Source: Burkholderiales bacterium
Lineage (GTDB): Bacteria > Pseudomonadota > Gammaproteobacteria > Burkholderiales > Burkholderiaceae_D
DNA: 6,336 nt
NCBI GenBank assembly: GCA_016197345.1
Contig: JACPVY010000636.1
Span: 1 to 6,336 of the forward strand
Direction of reading: 5' to 3'
The notes below the pieces were generated by a model, which saw only the letters and a program-made list of their open reading frames with translations, was not told the DNA's origin and did no database searches. How positions within the stretch are numbered: position 1 is the first letter of the stretch; each line of letters opens with the position of its first letter. This document shows positions 1-5,977 of this stretch, piece after piece. Both the position numbers and the translations under genes were made by a program.

Positions 1-70
1 CAGCGGCAAATACATCACCGAGTTGCAACAGACAAAACGCAGCAATACTCAATAAGCGCAGCAACTTCAT
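1..70 (-). CDS. N-terminus of an exported protein (partial, runs off left edge)
   Basis: Reading the minus strand from ATG at 70 gives 23 codons, MKLLRLLSIAAFCLLQLGDVFAA, before the window ends. This is a textbook Sec signal peptide: basic residues K2 and R5, a hydrophobic core at about residues 6-17, and a V-F-A-A signal peptidase I-like site at residues 20-23. The AGGA at 77-80 lies six bases upstream of ATG 70, which favours this start over the in-frame ATG at 76 that abuts the AGGA directly. The mature protein is outside the window, so its function is unknown; it is probably periplasmic, outer membrane or secreted. It is on the same strand as the 160-residue exported protein ending at 249, but 178 bases separate them, so co-transcription is possible but not shown. 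Confidence 0.6.
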   Translation of the reverse strand, partial: MKLLRLLSIAAFCLLQLGDVFAA

Positions 71-248
71 AATCATTCCTACAATGGCTAAATGGTGGGA
101 GGGAAAGAATGGCAGGCGCTACTGTAGCACAGCAGGTAATTGGCGCTACGCAAGGGAATCTCGAAAATCTACTGAGCGGGCGACTATCGCACTAGTGAGT
201 TGCGTTTCTCAGCTTGATATTTGCGCCACCAGCTACAACTCCCCGCAT

Positions 249-731
249 TTAGTAGGGGCGCAGGTACTTAGACTTGACGCAATAAATTTTTGATCTTTTT
301 TGGAAATAAACGATTTGACTGCCGGGTGCGCTTTGTCGCAAAGGAAATTTACCTGCTTCCATCACCTGATGACGTATTCCCATTGCATCCACCACTGCCG
401 CTTCAAGCTTTTCAGGCGGCACATCAGCCACGGCGGCAATGAAGGAATAGAGACTTTGCTCATCACTCACCAATACATCTTTGATCGGGGCGCCCCATAG
501 CGTCGCGTCAGCTTTGAACCAATACGCGCCACCGTCATGTTTATACGGTTTGCCAAATGCTTGGAAAAAGTAATTGTAAAAATACTGTTCGTCGAGCTGA
601 TTCATACACAAAAGCGTATGACCGACTGTGGTACTGAAGGTGGAAGGCGCTGCGGCAAGGGAGTAGCGTGGCAGCAGGCATCCTGCTAAGCAGCCGACCA
701 ATACGCTGCAATATATTTGCGAGGGACGCAT
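249..731 (-). CDS. Hypothetical exported protein, 160 aa
   Basis: I do not recognise this family. The chosen start, ATG 731, gives MRPSQIYCSVLVGCLAGCLL followed by PRYSLAAAPS, a plausible export signal with R2 and a hydrophobic stretch at about residues 6-20. The longer in-frame start at 818 would run through the end of the upstream gene and bury the signal, so it was rejected. No clear ribosome binding site precedes 731, so translation may be coupled to the upstream gene, which ends 14 bases before. Two lipobox-like motifs, LVGC (11-14) and LAGC (15-18), compete with an ordinary cleavage near L-A-A-A (25-28), so it could be a lipoprotein or a soluble periplasmic protein. The mature part is rich in aromatic residues (YFYNYFFQAF at 50-59) and has only two cysteines, C42 and C151, which could form a disulphide. 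No catalytic motif was seen. Confidence 0.7.
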   Translation of the reverse strand: MRPSQIYCSVLVGCLAGCLLPRYSLAAAPSTFSTTVGHTLLCMNQLDEQYFYNYFFQAFGKPYKHDGGAYWFKADATLWGAPIKDVLVSDEQSLYSFIAAVADVPPEKLEAAVVDAMGIRHQVMEAGKFPLRQSAPGSQIVYFQKRSKIYCVKSKYLRPY

Positions 732-745
732 GGTCGGCTGTTCAA

Positions 746-931
746 TCAAGCTTTGGACAACCAAGCGCGATTTTTTGCGATTTGGTCTTTGACCGATTGC
801 GGCAAGATGTTGTAGCAACCAGGATGTAGCTTCAAATCAAATTCGCGGATTTCTTTTTGCTGGCCGTTTACGACGAAGCAATACAATGTTGCACCTTCTG
901 GGGTTTTACGCGTACCCAAATACCTGATCAC
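746..931 (-). CDS. Small hypothetical protein, 61 aa, GTG start
   Basis: I do not recognise this family. The frame is open from ATG 1027, but GTG 931 is preferred because GAGGAGA (938-944) sits seven bases before it, a very strong ribosome binding site. The segment before 931 reads as low-quality coding sequence and overlaps a promoter candidate at 1026-1034. The resulting protein begins (f)MIRYLGTRKTPEGATLYCFV. It is compact and basic, with two cysteines (C18, C39), probable beta strands in the first half, and a lysine/alanine-rich probable helix at about residues 45-60. It has no signal peptide or membrane segment and is predicted cytoplasmic. It is the first gene of a likely two-gene unit with the 160-residue exported protein that starts 14 bases after its stop codon. 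Confidence 0.6.
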   Translation of the reverse strand: MIRYLGTRKTPEGATLYCFVVNGQQKEIREFDLKLHPGCYNILPQSVKDQIAKNRAWLSKA

Positions 932-1025
932 GATTTTTCTCCTCGCAATGTAGCGTTGCCCCACAGACGTCCCAGTCATGGTATGAGTCCGACATACGCT
1001 TACCTTTAGCCAACCTTTAAGCCTC

Positions 1026-1034
1026 ACTATAGCA
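1026..1034 (-). promoter_or_regulatory. Extended -10 promoter candidate for the 61-aa/160-aa unit
   Basis: The minus strand reads TGCTATAGT, matching the extended -10 form TGnTATAAT at eight of nine positions counting n. No good -35 hexamer is found 16-18 bases upstream, which is typical for extended -10 promoters. Transcription would begin near 1019, giving a leader of about 88 bases before GTG 931. A short inverted repeat, GTATG/CATAC, lies in that leader at 981-997. Confidence 0.4.
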
Positions 1035-1294
1035 AACCAGCATCACCTGCCTATGCTACCCCTGAAAACCAAGCGCTCAGGTTGCCTACCGACCTGTTGG
1101 CAACGTCTTAGCTGTAGCCAATAGACGAAGTATCACGCCAACATTTTCGAGCACAGCAACAAATTTGCGCCCATTGCATTGCCAAACGAGTAGCTGAAAC
1201 GGTCAAAATCAGCCAATGCTGTGCCGCCTATCTTACCTTAAAATTACAGGCCAATCGCAGGTAATTCCATAGATTTCTAGCTAGCATTAACCCC

Positions 1295-1310
1295 AAATTA
1301 AACTTAATTT
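1295..1310. repeat. AT-rich inverted repeat, possible operator
   Basis: AAATTAA-AC-TTAATTT is a perfect 7-base inverted repeat with a 2-base centre. It lies downstream of the hsp20 terminator hairpin and upstream of the 61-aa gene promoter candidate, in an otherwise gene-free stretch. It could be a dimeric regulator site or simply AT-rich intergenic sequence; no regulator is identified. Confidence 0.3.
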
Positions 1311-1315
1311 AAACG

Positions 1316-1370
1316 CCAATAAACAATATGGCGCTACCAACGCGTTCACAACAACCGCGTTAGCAGCGCC
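1316..1370 (-). terminator. Long hairpin, probable hsp20 terminator
   Basis: The hairpin spans 1330-1370. In minus-strand RNA the arms GGCGCUGCUAACGCG and CGCGUUGGUAGCGCC pair over all 15 positions, two of them G-U, around an 11-base loop. On the plus strand the same two positions become A-C mismatches, so the structure suits transcription from hsp20, whose stop codon lies 52 bases upstream. The bases after the stem (ATATTGTTTATT) are T-rich but not a clean run, so termination may be imperfect, or the hairpin may mainly protect the 3' end of the mRNA. Confidence 0.6.
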
Positions 1371-1421
1371 TAATGCAAGCAAGGCAAGCGAGATCAACCC
1401 GCTTTGCGCAACAGAGCTGCG

Positions 1422-1856
1422 TTATTTCACCGTCACCTCAATTTGACGCGATTTCTTTTCACCCAATTTCGGAATTTGCAGATTCAACATACCATCCTTG
1501 AAATTGGCTTGAACGTTATGTTCATCGATGTTATCGGGCAAAGTAAAACTGCGCAAAAAACTGCCATACGAGCGTTCGATGCGGTGGAATTTTTTATCTT
1601 TTTGCTCGCTTTCGTGCTTGCGCTCACCCTTGATCGTTAGCACACCGCGCTCTAAGGTCACCTTCACATCTTCTTTTTGCACTTCCGGGATTTCCGCCTT
1701 GATCACAAATTCGGTATCGCTTTCGCTGATATCAACACGCGGCGCCCAATCTGCTTGTAAAGCCAGATCCTGACCACGCGGAAAACCCAGATTACGGGCA
1801 TAGCGATCAAACATATCTTCAATTTCACGTACAGCTTCCCATTTCACTAATGACAT
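1422..1856 (-). CDS. Hsp20/alpha-crystallin family small heat-shock protein
   Basis: This is a 144-residue ATP-independent chaperone that holds partly unfolded proteins in a refoldable state as a cytoplasmic oligomer. The N-terminal arm (1-37, including WEAVREIEDMFDRY) resembles class A small heat-shock proteins. The alpha-crystallin domain runs from about W37 (WAPRVDISESD) to 130 and contains GVLTIKGER (71-79) and the family signature A-x-x-x-x-G-x-L in ANFKDGML (117-124), followed by NLQIPK. A C-terminal I-x-V motif (I139-E-V141), used for inter-dimer contacts, precedes the end. Length is typical of the family. ATG 1856 is chosen because GGAG at 1864-1867 lies seven bases upstream. The gene appears monocistronic, with a long leader, a sigma-32-like promoter and its own hairpin terminator. 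The usual symbols (hspA, ibpA, hsp20) are not applied uniformly in this group, so none is assigned. Confidence 0.95.
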   Translation of the reverse strand: MSLVKWEAVREIEDMFDRYARNLGFPRGQDLALQADWAPRVDISESDTEFVIKAEIPEVQKEDVKVTLERGVLTIKGERKHESEQKDKKFHRIERSYGSFLRSFTLPDNIDEHNVQANFKDGMLNLQIPKLGEKKSRQIEVTVK

Positions 1857-1861
1857 GATTG

Positions 1862-1892
1862 CTCTCCATAAATGCGGGAATCACCGTATTCC
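1862..1892 (-). promoter_or_regulatory. hsp20 ribosome binding site with alternative hairpins
   Basis: In the mRNA, GGAAU (1888-1892) and AUUCC (1877-1881) can form a hairpin with a 6-base loop just upstream of the GGAG ribosome binding site (1864-1867). The same UUCC (1877-1880) can instead pair with GGAG across a 9-base loop, using one U-G pair and covering the ribosome binding site. The two pairings exclude each other. Small heat-shock genes are well known for RNA thermometers, so a temperature-sensitive switch is conceivable. The stems are short, and no canonical ROSE or fourU element was recognised. Confidence 0.35.
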
Positions 1893-1897
1893 AATTG

Positions 1898-1951
1898 CTA
1901 CCTCCCGCTGCCTAGCAATGGAATGGCTAGAAATGTACCGGCGAGGAGTAG
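1898..1951 (-). promoter_or_regulatory. Nested stem-loop in the hsp20 5' leader
   Basis: In minus-strand RNA, CUACUCCUCGC (1941-1951) pairs with GCGGGAGGUAG (1898-1908) over eleven positions with one mismatch and two G-U pairs. Inside it, CUAGC (1926-1930) pairs perfectly with GCUAG (1912-1916). Its 3' arm contains a GGGAGG that resembles a ribosome binding site but has no start codon at the right distance. Farther upstream, GCCACA/TGTGGC (1987-1992 and 2020-2025) forms another perfect inverted repeat. Together these suggest a folded leader of regulatory or stabilising function. Confidence 0.35.
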
Positions 1952-2049
1952 ATGCCCTGTGATGGGCAATAGCCTGCCGATGAGCGGCCACAAAGCGTGT
2001 TTGAGAAGAAGACTGAGCCTGTGGCTTGTACTTCCTGCGCTACCAAGGC

Positions 2050-2079
2050 CAATGTGAAGGATGCGTAGTGGAATTCAAG
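2050..2079 (-). promoter_or_regulatory. Sigma-32-like heat-shock promoter for hsp20
   Basis: The minus strand carries CTTGAA at 2074-2079, identical to the core of the sigma-32 -35 element, and CACATTG at 2050-2056 after a 17-base spacer, a partial match to the -10 element CCCATnT. It is the best heat-shock promoter match seen upstream of the small heat-shock gene. It would give an unusually long leader of about 185 bases. A housekeeping promoter nearer the gene was not found. Confidence 0.4.
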
Positions 2080-2148
2080 AGATGAAATCCAATACCTGAG
2101 TTATTTACTAATAAATGCGTTAGAACAACATTGCACTGTCCTCGCGCA

Positions 2149-2189
2149 AAACAAAAAACCCGCAAGCCTCAAACGAGAGTTGCGGGTTT
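2149..2189 (-). terminator. Rho-independent terminator of the tRNA-Met unit
   Basis: Arms AAACCCGCAA (2180-2189 on the minus strand) and TTGCGGGTTT (2156-2165) form a perfect 10-base-pair stem. In the minus direction a T-rich tail TTTTTTGTTTT follows. The hairpin begins 35 bases after the tRNA 3' end and is oriented to stop tRNA transcription before the hsp20 promoter region. Confidence 0.85.
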
Positions 2190-2223
2190 CACGGTGACTT
2201 TCTTACAAAAACCACCTATGTCC

Positions 2224-2300
2224 TGGTGGTGATAGGTGGACTTGAACCACCGACCCCAGCATTATGAGTGCTGTGCTCTAACCAGCTGAGCTATATCACC
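2224..2300 (-). tRNA. tRNA-Met (CAT), elongator type
   Basis: The 77-base minus-strand molecule folds as a full cloverleaf. The acceptor stem is GGTGATA/TATCACC, with the discriminator A and an encoded CCA (2224-2226). The D-arm is GCTC...GAGC with the GCTGGTTA loop. The anticodon stem is CAGCA/TGCTG, enclosing the loop CTCATAA with anticodon CAT (2264-2266). The T-arm contains GGTTCAAGT. It lacks the three G-C pairs below the anticodon and the unpaired first base typical of initiator tRNA, and the first acceptor pair is G-C, so it is an elongator. A CAT anticodon can also mark tRNA-Ile2, in which C34 becomes lysidine; overall similarity to betaproteobacterial tRNA-Met favours methionine. It forms a single-gene transcription unit with its own promoter and terminator. 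Confidence 0.93.
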
Positions 2301-2312
2301 AAAGAGACGACG

Positions 2313-2341
2313 ATTATGGGGCCTTCAATTCCACCTGTCAA
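2313..2341 (-). promoter_or_regulatory. Sigma-70 promoter of tRNA-Met
   Basis: The minus strand has a perfect -35, TTGACA (2336-2341), a 17-base spacer and the -10 CATAAT (2313-2318), followed by a GC-rich CGTCGTC discriminator of the kind associated with stringent control of stable RNA genes. Transcription should start near 2306, only a few bases before the mature tRNA 5' end. Runs of A and T at 2355-2383, just upstream of the -35, could act as an UP element. Confidence 0.85.
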
Positions 2342-2479
2342 GCCATACACGCAGATTTTTTGAAAAAAGCGAGAATTTTTTTCAGAAACACGCAATTATT
2401 TCACCAAGAGAAATAGTCTCTTGTTTTTTCACTATATTTCATCTCAAAAACGAAGTGTTAAACTCGGTTGTATTCCGTC

Positions 2480-2495
2480 CTGCAAAAAATTGCAG
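2480..2495. repeat. Perfect inverted repeat upstream of the DUF1348 gene, possible operator
   Basis: CTGCAA-AAAA-TTGCAG is a perfect 6-base inverted repeat with a 4-base A spacer, ending 42 bases before ATG 2538. The position fits a regulator site or a leader hairpin. It is not followed by a T run in the plus direction, so it is not a terminator. I found no convincing -35/-10 pair nearby; TATATT at 2433-2438 is a weak -10 candidate. Confidence 0.35.
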
Positions 2496-2537
2496 ATTAC
2501 ATCCACGATCCCTACCACTTCAGATAAGGAGCTTCGC

Positions 2538-3017
2538 ATGACTAGCGCCGACCAAGCACGCCCACCCCTCCCACCCTTCACGCGCGAAAGCGCTATCCAA
2601 AAAGTACGGTTAGCGGAAGATGGTTGGAATTCTCGCGATGCCGCGCGCGTGGCGTTGGCATATACGCTAGAGACGCAATGGCGTAACCGCGCAGAATTCG
2701 TCCACAATCGCGCTGAGGCCGAACAATTTTTGCGCCGCAAATGGGCGAAGGAATTGGATTACCGCCTCATCAAAGAATTGTGGGCATTCGAAGGAAATCG
2801 TATTGCTGTGCGCTATGCCTATGAATGGCACGACGATTCAGGCTCGTGGTTTCGCTCGTACGGCAATGAAAACTGGGAATTCGATGAAAACGGCTTGATG
2901 CAGCGCCGCTTTGCCAGCATCAATGACTTGCCGATCAAAGAAGAGGAACGCAAATTTCACTGGCCGCTAGGTCGCCGCCCCGACGACCATCCCGGCCTTT
3001 CAGAACTCGGGCTGTAA
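2538..3017 (+). CDS. DUF1348 / nuclear transport factor 2-like protein
   Basis: This 159-residue protein belongs to the DUF1348 family (SnoaL/NTF2-like cone-shaped alpha+beta fold), whose biochemical function is not established; proteins of this fold are often small-molecule-binding or enzyme-like, cytoplasmic and oligomeric. Recognisable conserved segments are [22 protein letters not shown] (10-31), the W-R-N-R-A-E-F block (48-54), [21 protein letters not shown] (64-84), [11 protein letters not shown] (92-102), [18 protein letters not shown] (104-121) and the C-terminal [18 protein letters not shown] (142-159). ATG 2538 is chosen because AAGGAG (2526-2531) precedes it by six bases and family conservation begins just after; the frame stays open to ATG 2421, but that extension has no family character. 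It is the only plus-strand gene here. Its TAA ends four bases from the stop codon of convergent miaA, with no terminator between. Confidence 0.93.
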   Translation: MTSADQARPPLPPFTRESAIQKVRLAEDGWNSRDAARVALAYTLETQWRNRAEFVHNRAEAEQFLRRKWAKELDYRLIKELWAFEGNRIAVRYAYEWHDDSGSWFRSYGNENWEFDENGLMQRRFASINDLPIKEEERKFHWPLGRRPDDHPGLSELGL

Positions 3018-3021
3018 CACG

Positions 3022-3963
3022 CTAGCCAAGCGCGCGCTGCACCAACTGCCACACTTGTTGCGGCGCGTCTTTCGCCAAACAATCCACCACGCTACGCTCA
3101 GGCATAGCGCGTAGCCAAGTAAGCTGGCGTTTGGCAAGCTGGCGTGTAGCGATGACGCCCATTTCTTTCAAGGTAGCTAAATTGATACGACCATCGAGAT
3201 ATTCCCACGCCTGACGATAGCCAACGCAGCGCATGGACGGCAAGCCAGGATGAATATCTGGCCGACGGCGTAGATATTCCAACTCATCCAATAAATTACC
3301 ATCTGGCCCGTCTTGCAACATTGCCAGAAAACGCTGCGCAATGCGCTCATGCAGCACGCTACGCTCGCTCGGCTCAAGCGAAATCGGCATCAGCGTAAAT
3401 GGCAATTCAGGGGCCGCACGTAGCGCCAATAATTGCGACATTGGCTGCCCACTCAGCTGATAAATTTCTAAAGCGCGCTGGATGCGTTGACTGTCGTTCG
3501 GCGGCAAACGCGCAGCCGTTATCGGATCGACTAGCGCTAACCGTGCATGCAAAGCAGGAACACCTTCGCGCGCGGCAATCTCATCGAGTTCGGCACGAAT
3601 AGCGCTATCAGCTTGCGGCAAATCATCCAAACCATCGACCAAGCCTTTGTAGTACAACATGGTGCCGCCCACAATCAAGGGCAACTTACCGCGCGCTTGA
3701 ATCTGCGCCACCAGCGCTAGGCAGCTTTCCCGAAATTGCGCCACGCTATAGCTATCGACCGGGTCGATAATGTCGATCAAATGATGCGGCACACTCGCCC
3801 GCTCGGCTTTGCTGGGTTTAGCAGTGCCAATATCCATTTCGCGATACACCAAAGCTGAATCCAGCGAGATGATTTCGACTGGCAATTGCTGCGCCAACGC
3901 CAAAGCGCAAGCTGTTTTGCCGGAAGCGGTAGGGCCAAGAATGGCGATGACCTTGTTATCCAT
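3022..3963 (-). CDS. miaA: tRNA dimethylallyltransferase MiaA
   Basis: MiaA transfers the dimethylallyl group of DMAPP to N6 of A37 in tRNAs reading codons that start with U, the first step toward ms2i6A. The 313-residue length is normal. Motifs are the P-loop GPTASGKT (10-17) for the pyrophosphate, [17 protein letters not shown] (34-50) with the presumed catalytic base D35, HHLID (60-64), the [11 protein letters not shown] block (98-108), and the tRNA-binding segment [16 protein letters not shown] (153-168). The gene starts at ATG 3963, whose A is also the last base of the mutL stop codon (TAATG). A ribosome binding site, GAGGG (3969-3973), lies within the end of mutL, so the genes are translationally coupled. 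No terminator follows; transcription may read into the antisense of the DUF1348 gene. Confidence 0.97.
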   Translation of the reverse strand: MDNKVIAILGPTASGKTACALALAQQLPVEIISLDSALVYREMDIGTAKPSKAERASVPHHLIDIIDPVDSYSVAQFRESCLALVAQIQARGKLPLIVGGTMLYYKGLVDGLDDLPQADSAIRAELDEIAAREGVPALHARLALVDPITAARLPPNDSQRIQRALEIYQLSGQPMSQLLALRAAPELPFTLMPISLEPSERSVLHERIAQRFLAMLQDGPDGNLLDELEYLRRRPDIHPGLPSMRCVGYRQAWEYLDGRINLATLKEMGVIATRQLAKRQLTWLRAMPERSVVDCLAKDAPQQVWQLVQRALG

Positions 3964-5912
3964 TATTGCCCTCGCAAAAAGAACTTATCCAACTCGCCAA
4001 TCGACAACTGCACCCACGTCGGGCGACCATGATTGCATTGATCGGCACGCTCGGTTTGCTCCATTTGCCTTAGCAACGCATTCATCTCCGGCAGCGTCAA
4101 CAGTCGATTCGCACGTACCGCCGTATGGCAAGCCAGCGTCGCTAACAATTCATTACGCCGCTCGACCAATACGCGCGCACCACCGTATTCGCGAATATCG
4201 CGTAGCACATCACGCGCTAAAGTTTGTGCATCTGCATTTTGCAATAAAGCCGGAATTGCGCGTACTGCTAGCGTGGTGGGCGACATCGCGGCAATATCAA
4301 AACCGAGCGTATGCAGCACTTCTTTTTCTTCGCTAGCGGTCGCCACTTCAATTTCATCGGCATAAAAAGTGACAGGTATCAGCAGATTTTGTACCTGCAA
4401 CTGACTACCACTTTCTGCTTGCAACGTGATCGCCGTTTTCAATTCCTCATACAAAATCCGCTCGTGCGCGGCGTGCATATCGACTAACACCAAGCCCTTA
4501 GTGTTTTGCGCCAACACATAAATCCCATGCAATTGGGCCAAAGCAAAACCGAGTGGGAAATCACTATTTGTTTTCGCGGGGACACGTCCCGCATCATCGA
4601 ATGCGGCAACCGGATTCACATTAGGGACAGAACTAAAGCCCGTTCCCACAGGCGATTTATTTTCATGTGCAAGCACTGGCGCAGAAGTACTTGCGCCCGC
4701 GCTGCTAGCACTACTTGCGTTTGGCGCGAACATCTGGCCATAGGTTGCGGTGTTTTGCCGCACGCCCATCACGCTTTCGCTATAGCGTTGCGCTGGCGGC
4801 GCAAAATGTGATCCAAAACTGGTTTGTTGTTGTGGTCGTTGCGGTGGGTAAACTGTGCTCGTGCTCACCTCGGGGACAGACTGCAAAAGCGCTTGCGAAG
4901 AAGCCTGCGGTGCCGTTTGCGCGAGCGCGCGCGTGACCGCATGAAACACAAATTGATGCACCGCGCGGCTATCGCGAAAACGCACTTCAATCTTCGATGG
5001 ATGTACATTCACATCGACTAGCGCCGGATCGAGATCAAGCGCCAACACATAGGCCGGTTGCTTATCGCCATGAAGCACGTCTTGATAGGCCGCGCGCACC
5101 GCATGCGTCAGCAATTTATCGCGCACAAAACGACCATTGACGTAGAAAAATTGGGCGTCATTGCGCGCTTTTGCCGCCGTTGGTAAGCCAACTAAGCCAT
5201 GCAAGCGCAACGGGCCGCCAGTTTCATCAACAGGCAAGCAGGCTTTTTCAAAGTTGTCGCCCAAAATATGGGCGCTACGCTTAGCGAACTGGGCGCTATT
5301 CCAATGCTCGATTTGTTTGCCATTGTGCGCCAGTGAAAAGCTGACATCGGGCCGGGCTAAAGCAATACGGCGCACGATATCGGCGCAATGGCCGTATTCG
5401 GTTTGTTCGGTTTTCAGAAATTTCCGGCGGGCTGGCGTGTTGTAGTACAAATCTTGCACGTCTATCGTGGTGCCGACACCACCTGCCGCAGGGGACACAT
5501 CCCCTTCTTTGCTGCCAACAATTTGCCAGGCATGGGGTTGACTCGCAGTGCGCGTGGTGAGCGTAAGCTGCGCAACGGATGCGATCGACGCGAGCGCCTC
5601 GCCACGAAAACCAAGCGTCGCCACATGTTCCAAATCAGCCAAACTCGCAATTTTGGAAGTCGCATGACGCGCTAGCGCTAGCGGCAATTGATCCGGCTCT
5701 ATGCCACGGCCGTTATCGGTGATTAAAATCCGTTTCACGCCGCCTTCTTCGAGGCGGACTGAAATCTGCGTCGCACCTGCATCGAGCGCATTTTCCAGCA
5801 GTTCTTTGACAACGGCGGAAGGCCGTTCTACCACTTCGCCAGCGGCGATTTGGGAGATCAGTTGATCGGGTAAAGCGCGAATCGGGCGCGCAGCAGTTTC
5901 GGGTGCATTCAT
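3963..5912 (-). CDS. mutL: DNA mismatch repair protein MutL (endonuclease-type)
   Basis: MutL links MutS mismatch recognition to strand removal. From ATG 5912 it has 649 residues. The N-terminal GHKL ATPase contains [11 protein letters not shown] (37-47, with E40 and N41), DNGRGI (66-71), GFRGEAL (101-107), FFYVNGR (255-261) and VNVHPSK (301-307). A low-complexity Q/S/P/A-rich linker spans about 330-450. The C-terminal domain carries [12 protein letters not shown] (478-489), i.e. DxHA(x)2E(x)4E, plus ACHTAVRA (594-601), CNHGRP (626-631) and FLR (645-647), the metal-site set of nicking MutL proteins. QNLLIP (508-513) fits the beta-clamp motif QxxLxP. This predicts latent endonuclease activity, so MutH-type strand choice is not expected. 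The frame also opens at ATG 5921, three codons earlier, but that codon overlaps the promoter -10 box, so 5912 is preferred. Neither start has a ribosome binding site. Confidence 0.96.
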   Translation of the reverse strand: MNAPETAARPIRALPDQLISQIAAGEVVERPSAVVKELLENALDAGATQISVRLEEGGVKRILITDNGRGIEPDQLPLALARHATSKIASLADLEHVATLGFRGEALASIASVAQLTLTTRTASQPHAWQIVGSKEGDVSPAAGGVGTTIDVQDLYYNTPARRKFLKTEQTEYGHCADIVRRIALARPDVSFSLAHNGKQIEHWNSAQFAKRSAHILGDNFEKACLPVDETGGPLRLHGLVGLPTAAKARNDAQFFYVNGRFVRDKLLTHAVRAAYQDVLHGDKQPAYVLALDLDPALVDVNVHPSKIEVRFRDSRAVHQFVFHAVTRALAQTAPQASSQALLQSVPEVSTSTVYPPQRPQQQTSFGSHFAPPAQRYSESVMGVRQNTATYGQMFAPNASSASSAGASTSAPVLAHENKSPVGTGFSSVPNVNPVAAFDDAGRVPAKTNSDFPLGFALAQLHGIYVLAQNTKGLVLVDMHAAHERILYEELKTAITLQAESGSQLQVQNLLIPVTFYADEIEVATASEEKEVLHTLGFDIAAMSPTTLAVRAIPALLQNADAQTLARDVLRDIREYGGARVLVERRNELLATLACHTAVRANRLLTLPEMNALLRQMEQTERADQCNHGRPTWVQLSIGELDKFFLRGQ

Positions 5913-5919
5913 GGCGGGC

Positions 5920-5948
5920 ATTATAGCGCGGCAACGGCAGCTTCTCTA
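5920..5948 (-). promoter_or_regulatory. mutL-miaA promoter abutting the start codon
   Basis: The minus strand has a perfect -10 TATAAT (5920-5925), a 17-base spacer and TAGAGA (5943-5948), which matches TTGACA at four of six positions. The -10 box includes the first two bases of the in-frame ATG at 5921. The predicted +1, about seven bases downstream, falls at or next to the A of ATG 5912, implying a leaderless or nearly leaderless mRNA. Confidence 0.55.
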
Positions 5949-5977
5949 CCGCGACCGCGCTATACCGCTTTGCCCTT

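Noticed and set aside
241..258. CCCC/GGGG hairpin over the stop codon of the 160-aa gene, considered as a terminator
   Set aside because: The stem has only four pairs with a 10-base loop, and no T run follows in the minus direction.
84..293. Plus-strand open frame of 69 codons in the gap between the two exported-protein genes
   Set aside because: No ribosome binding site, no recognisable protein character, and it runs into the 3' end of the opposite-strand gene.
1081..1104. GTTGCC/GGCAAC inverted repeat in the gap upstream of the 61-aa gene
   Set aside because: A 6-bp stem with a 12-base loop, no T run and no clear position relative to a gene; within chance expectation.
1133..1216. Minus-strand 27-codon frame from TTG 1216 reading ADFDRFSYSFGNAMGANLLL and onward
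   Set aside because: The translation looks protein-like and could be a remnant of a lost gene, but it is very short, has no ribosome binding site, and is preceded by in-frame stops.
1872..2057. Plus-strand open frame of 61 codons upstream of hsp20
   Set aside because: It is antisense to the hsp20 leader, lacks a ribosome binding site and has an implausible composition; the region is better explained as promoter and leader.
2354..2383. A-run/T-run inverted repeat between the tRNA and the DUF1348 gene, considered as a terminator
   Set aside because: It would be a stem of A-T pairs only, with no gene ending into it from either side; it is better read as a possible UP element of the tRNA promoter.
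4506..5021. Overlapping plus-strand open frames opposite the MutL linker
   Set aside because: They are shadows of mutL codons, rich in Arg/Cys/Ala in an unstructured pattern, with no family resemblance.
5161..5675. Plus-strand and second minus-strand open frames opposite or inside the MutL ATPase domain
   Set aside because: The mutL frame is unambiguous here, with conserved ATPase motifs; the others are by-products of its codon use.
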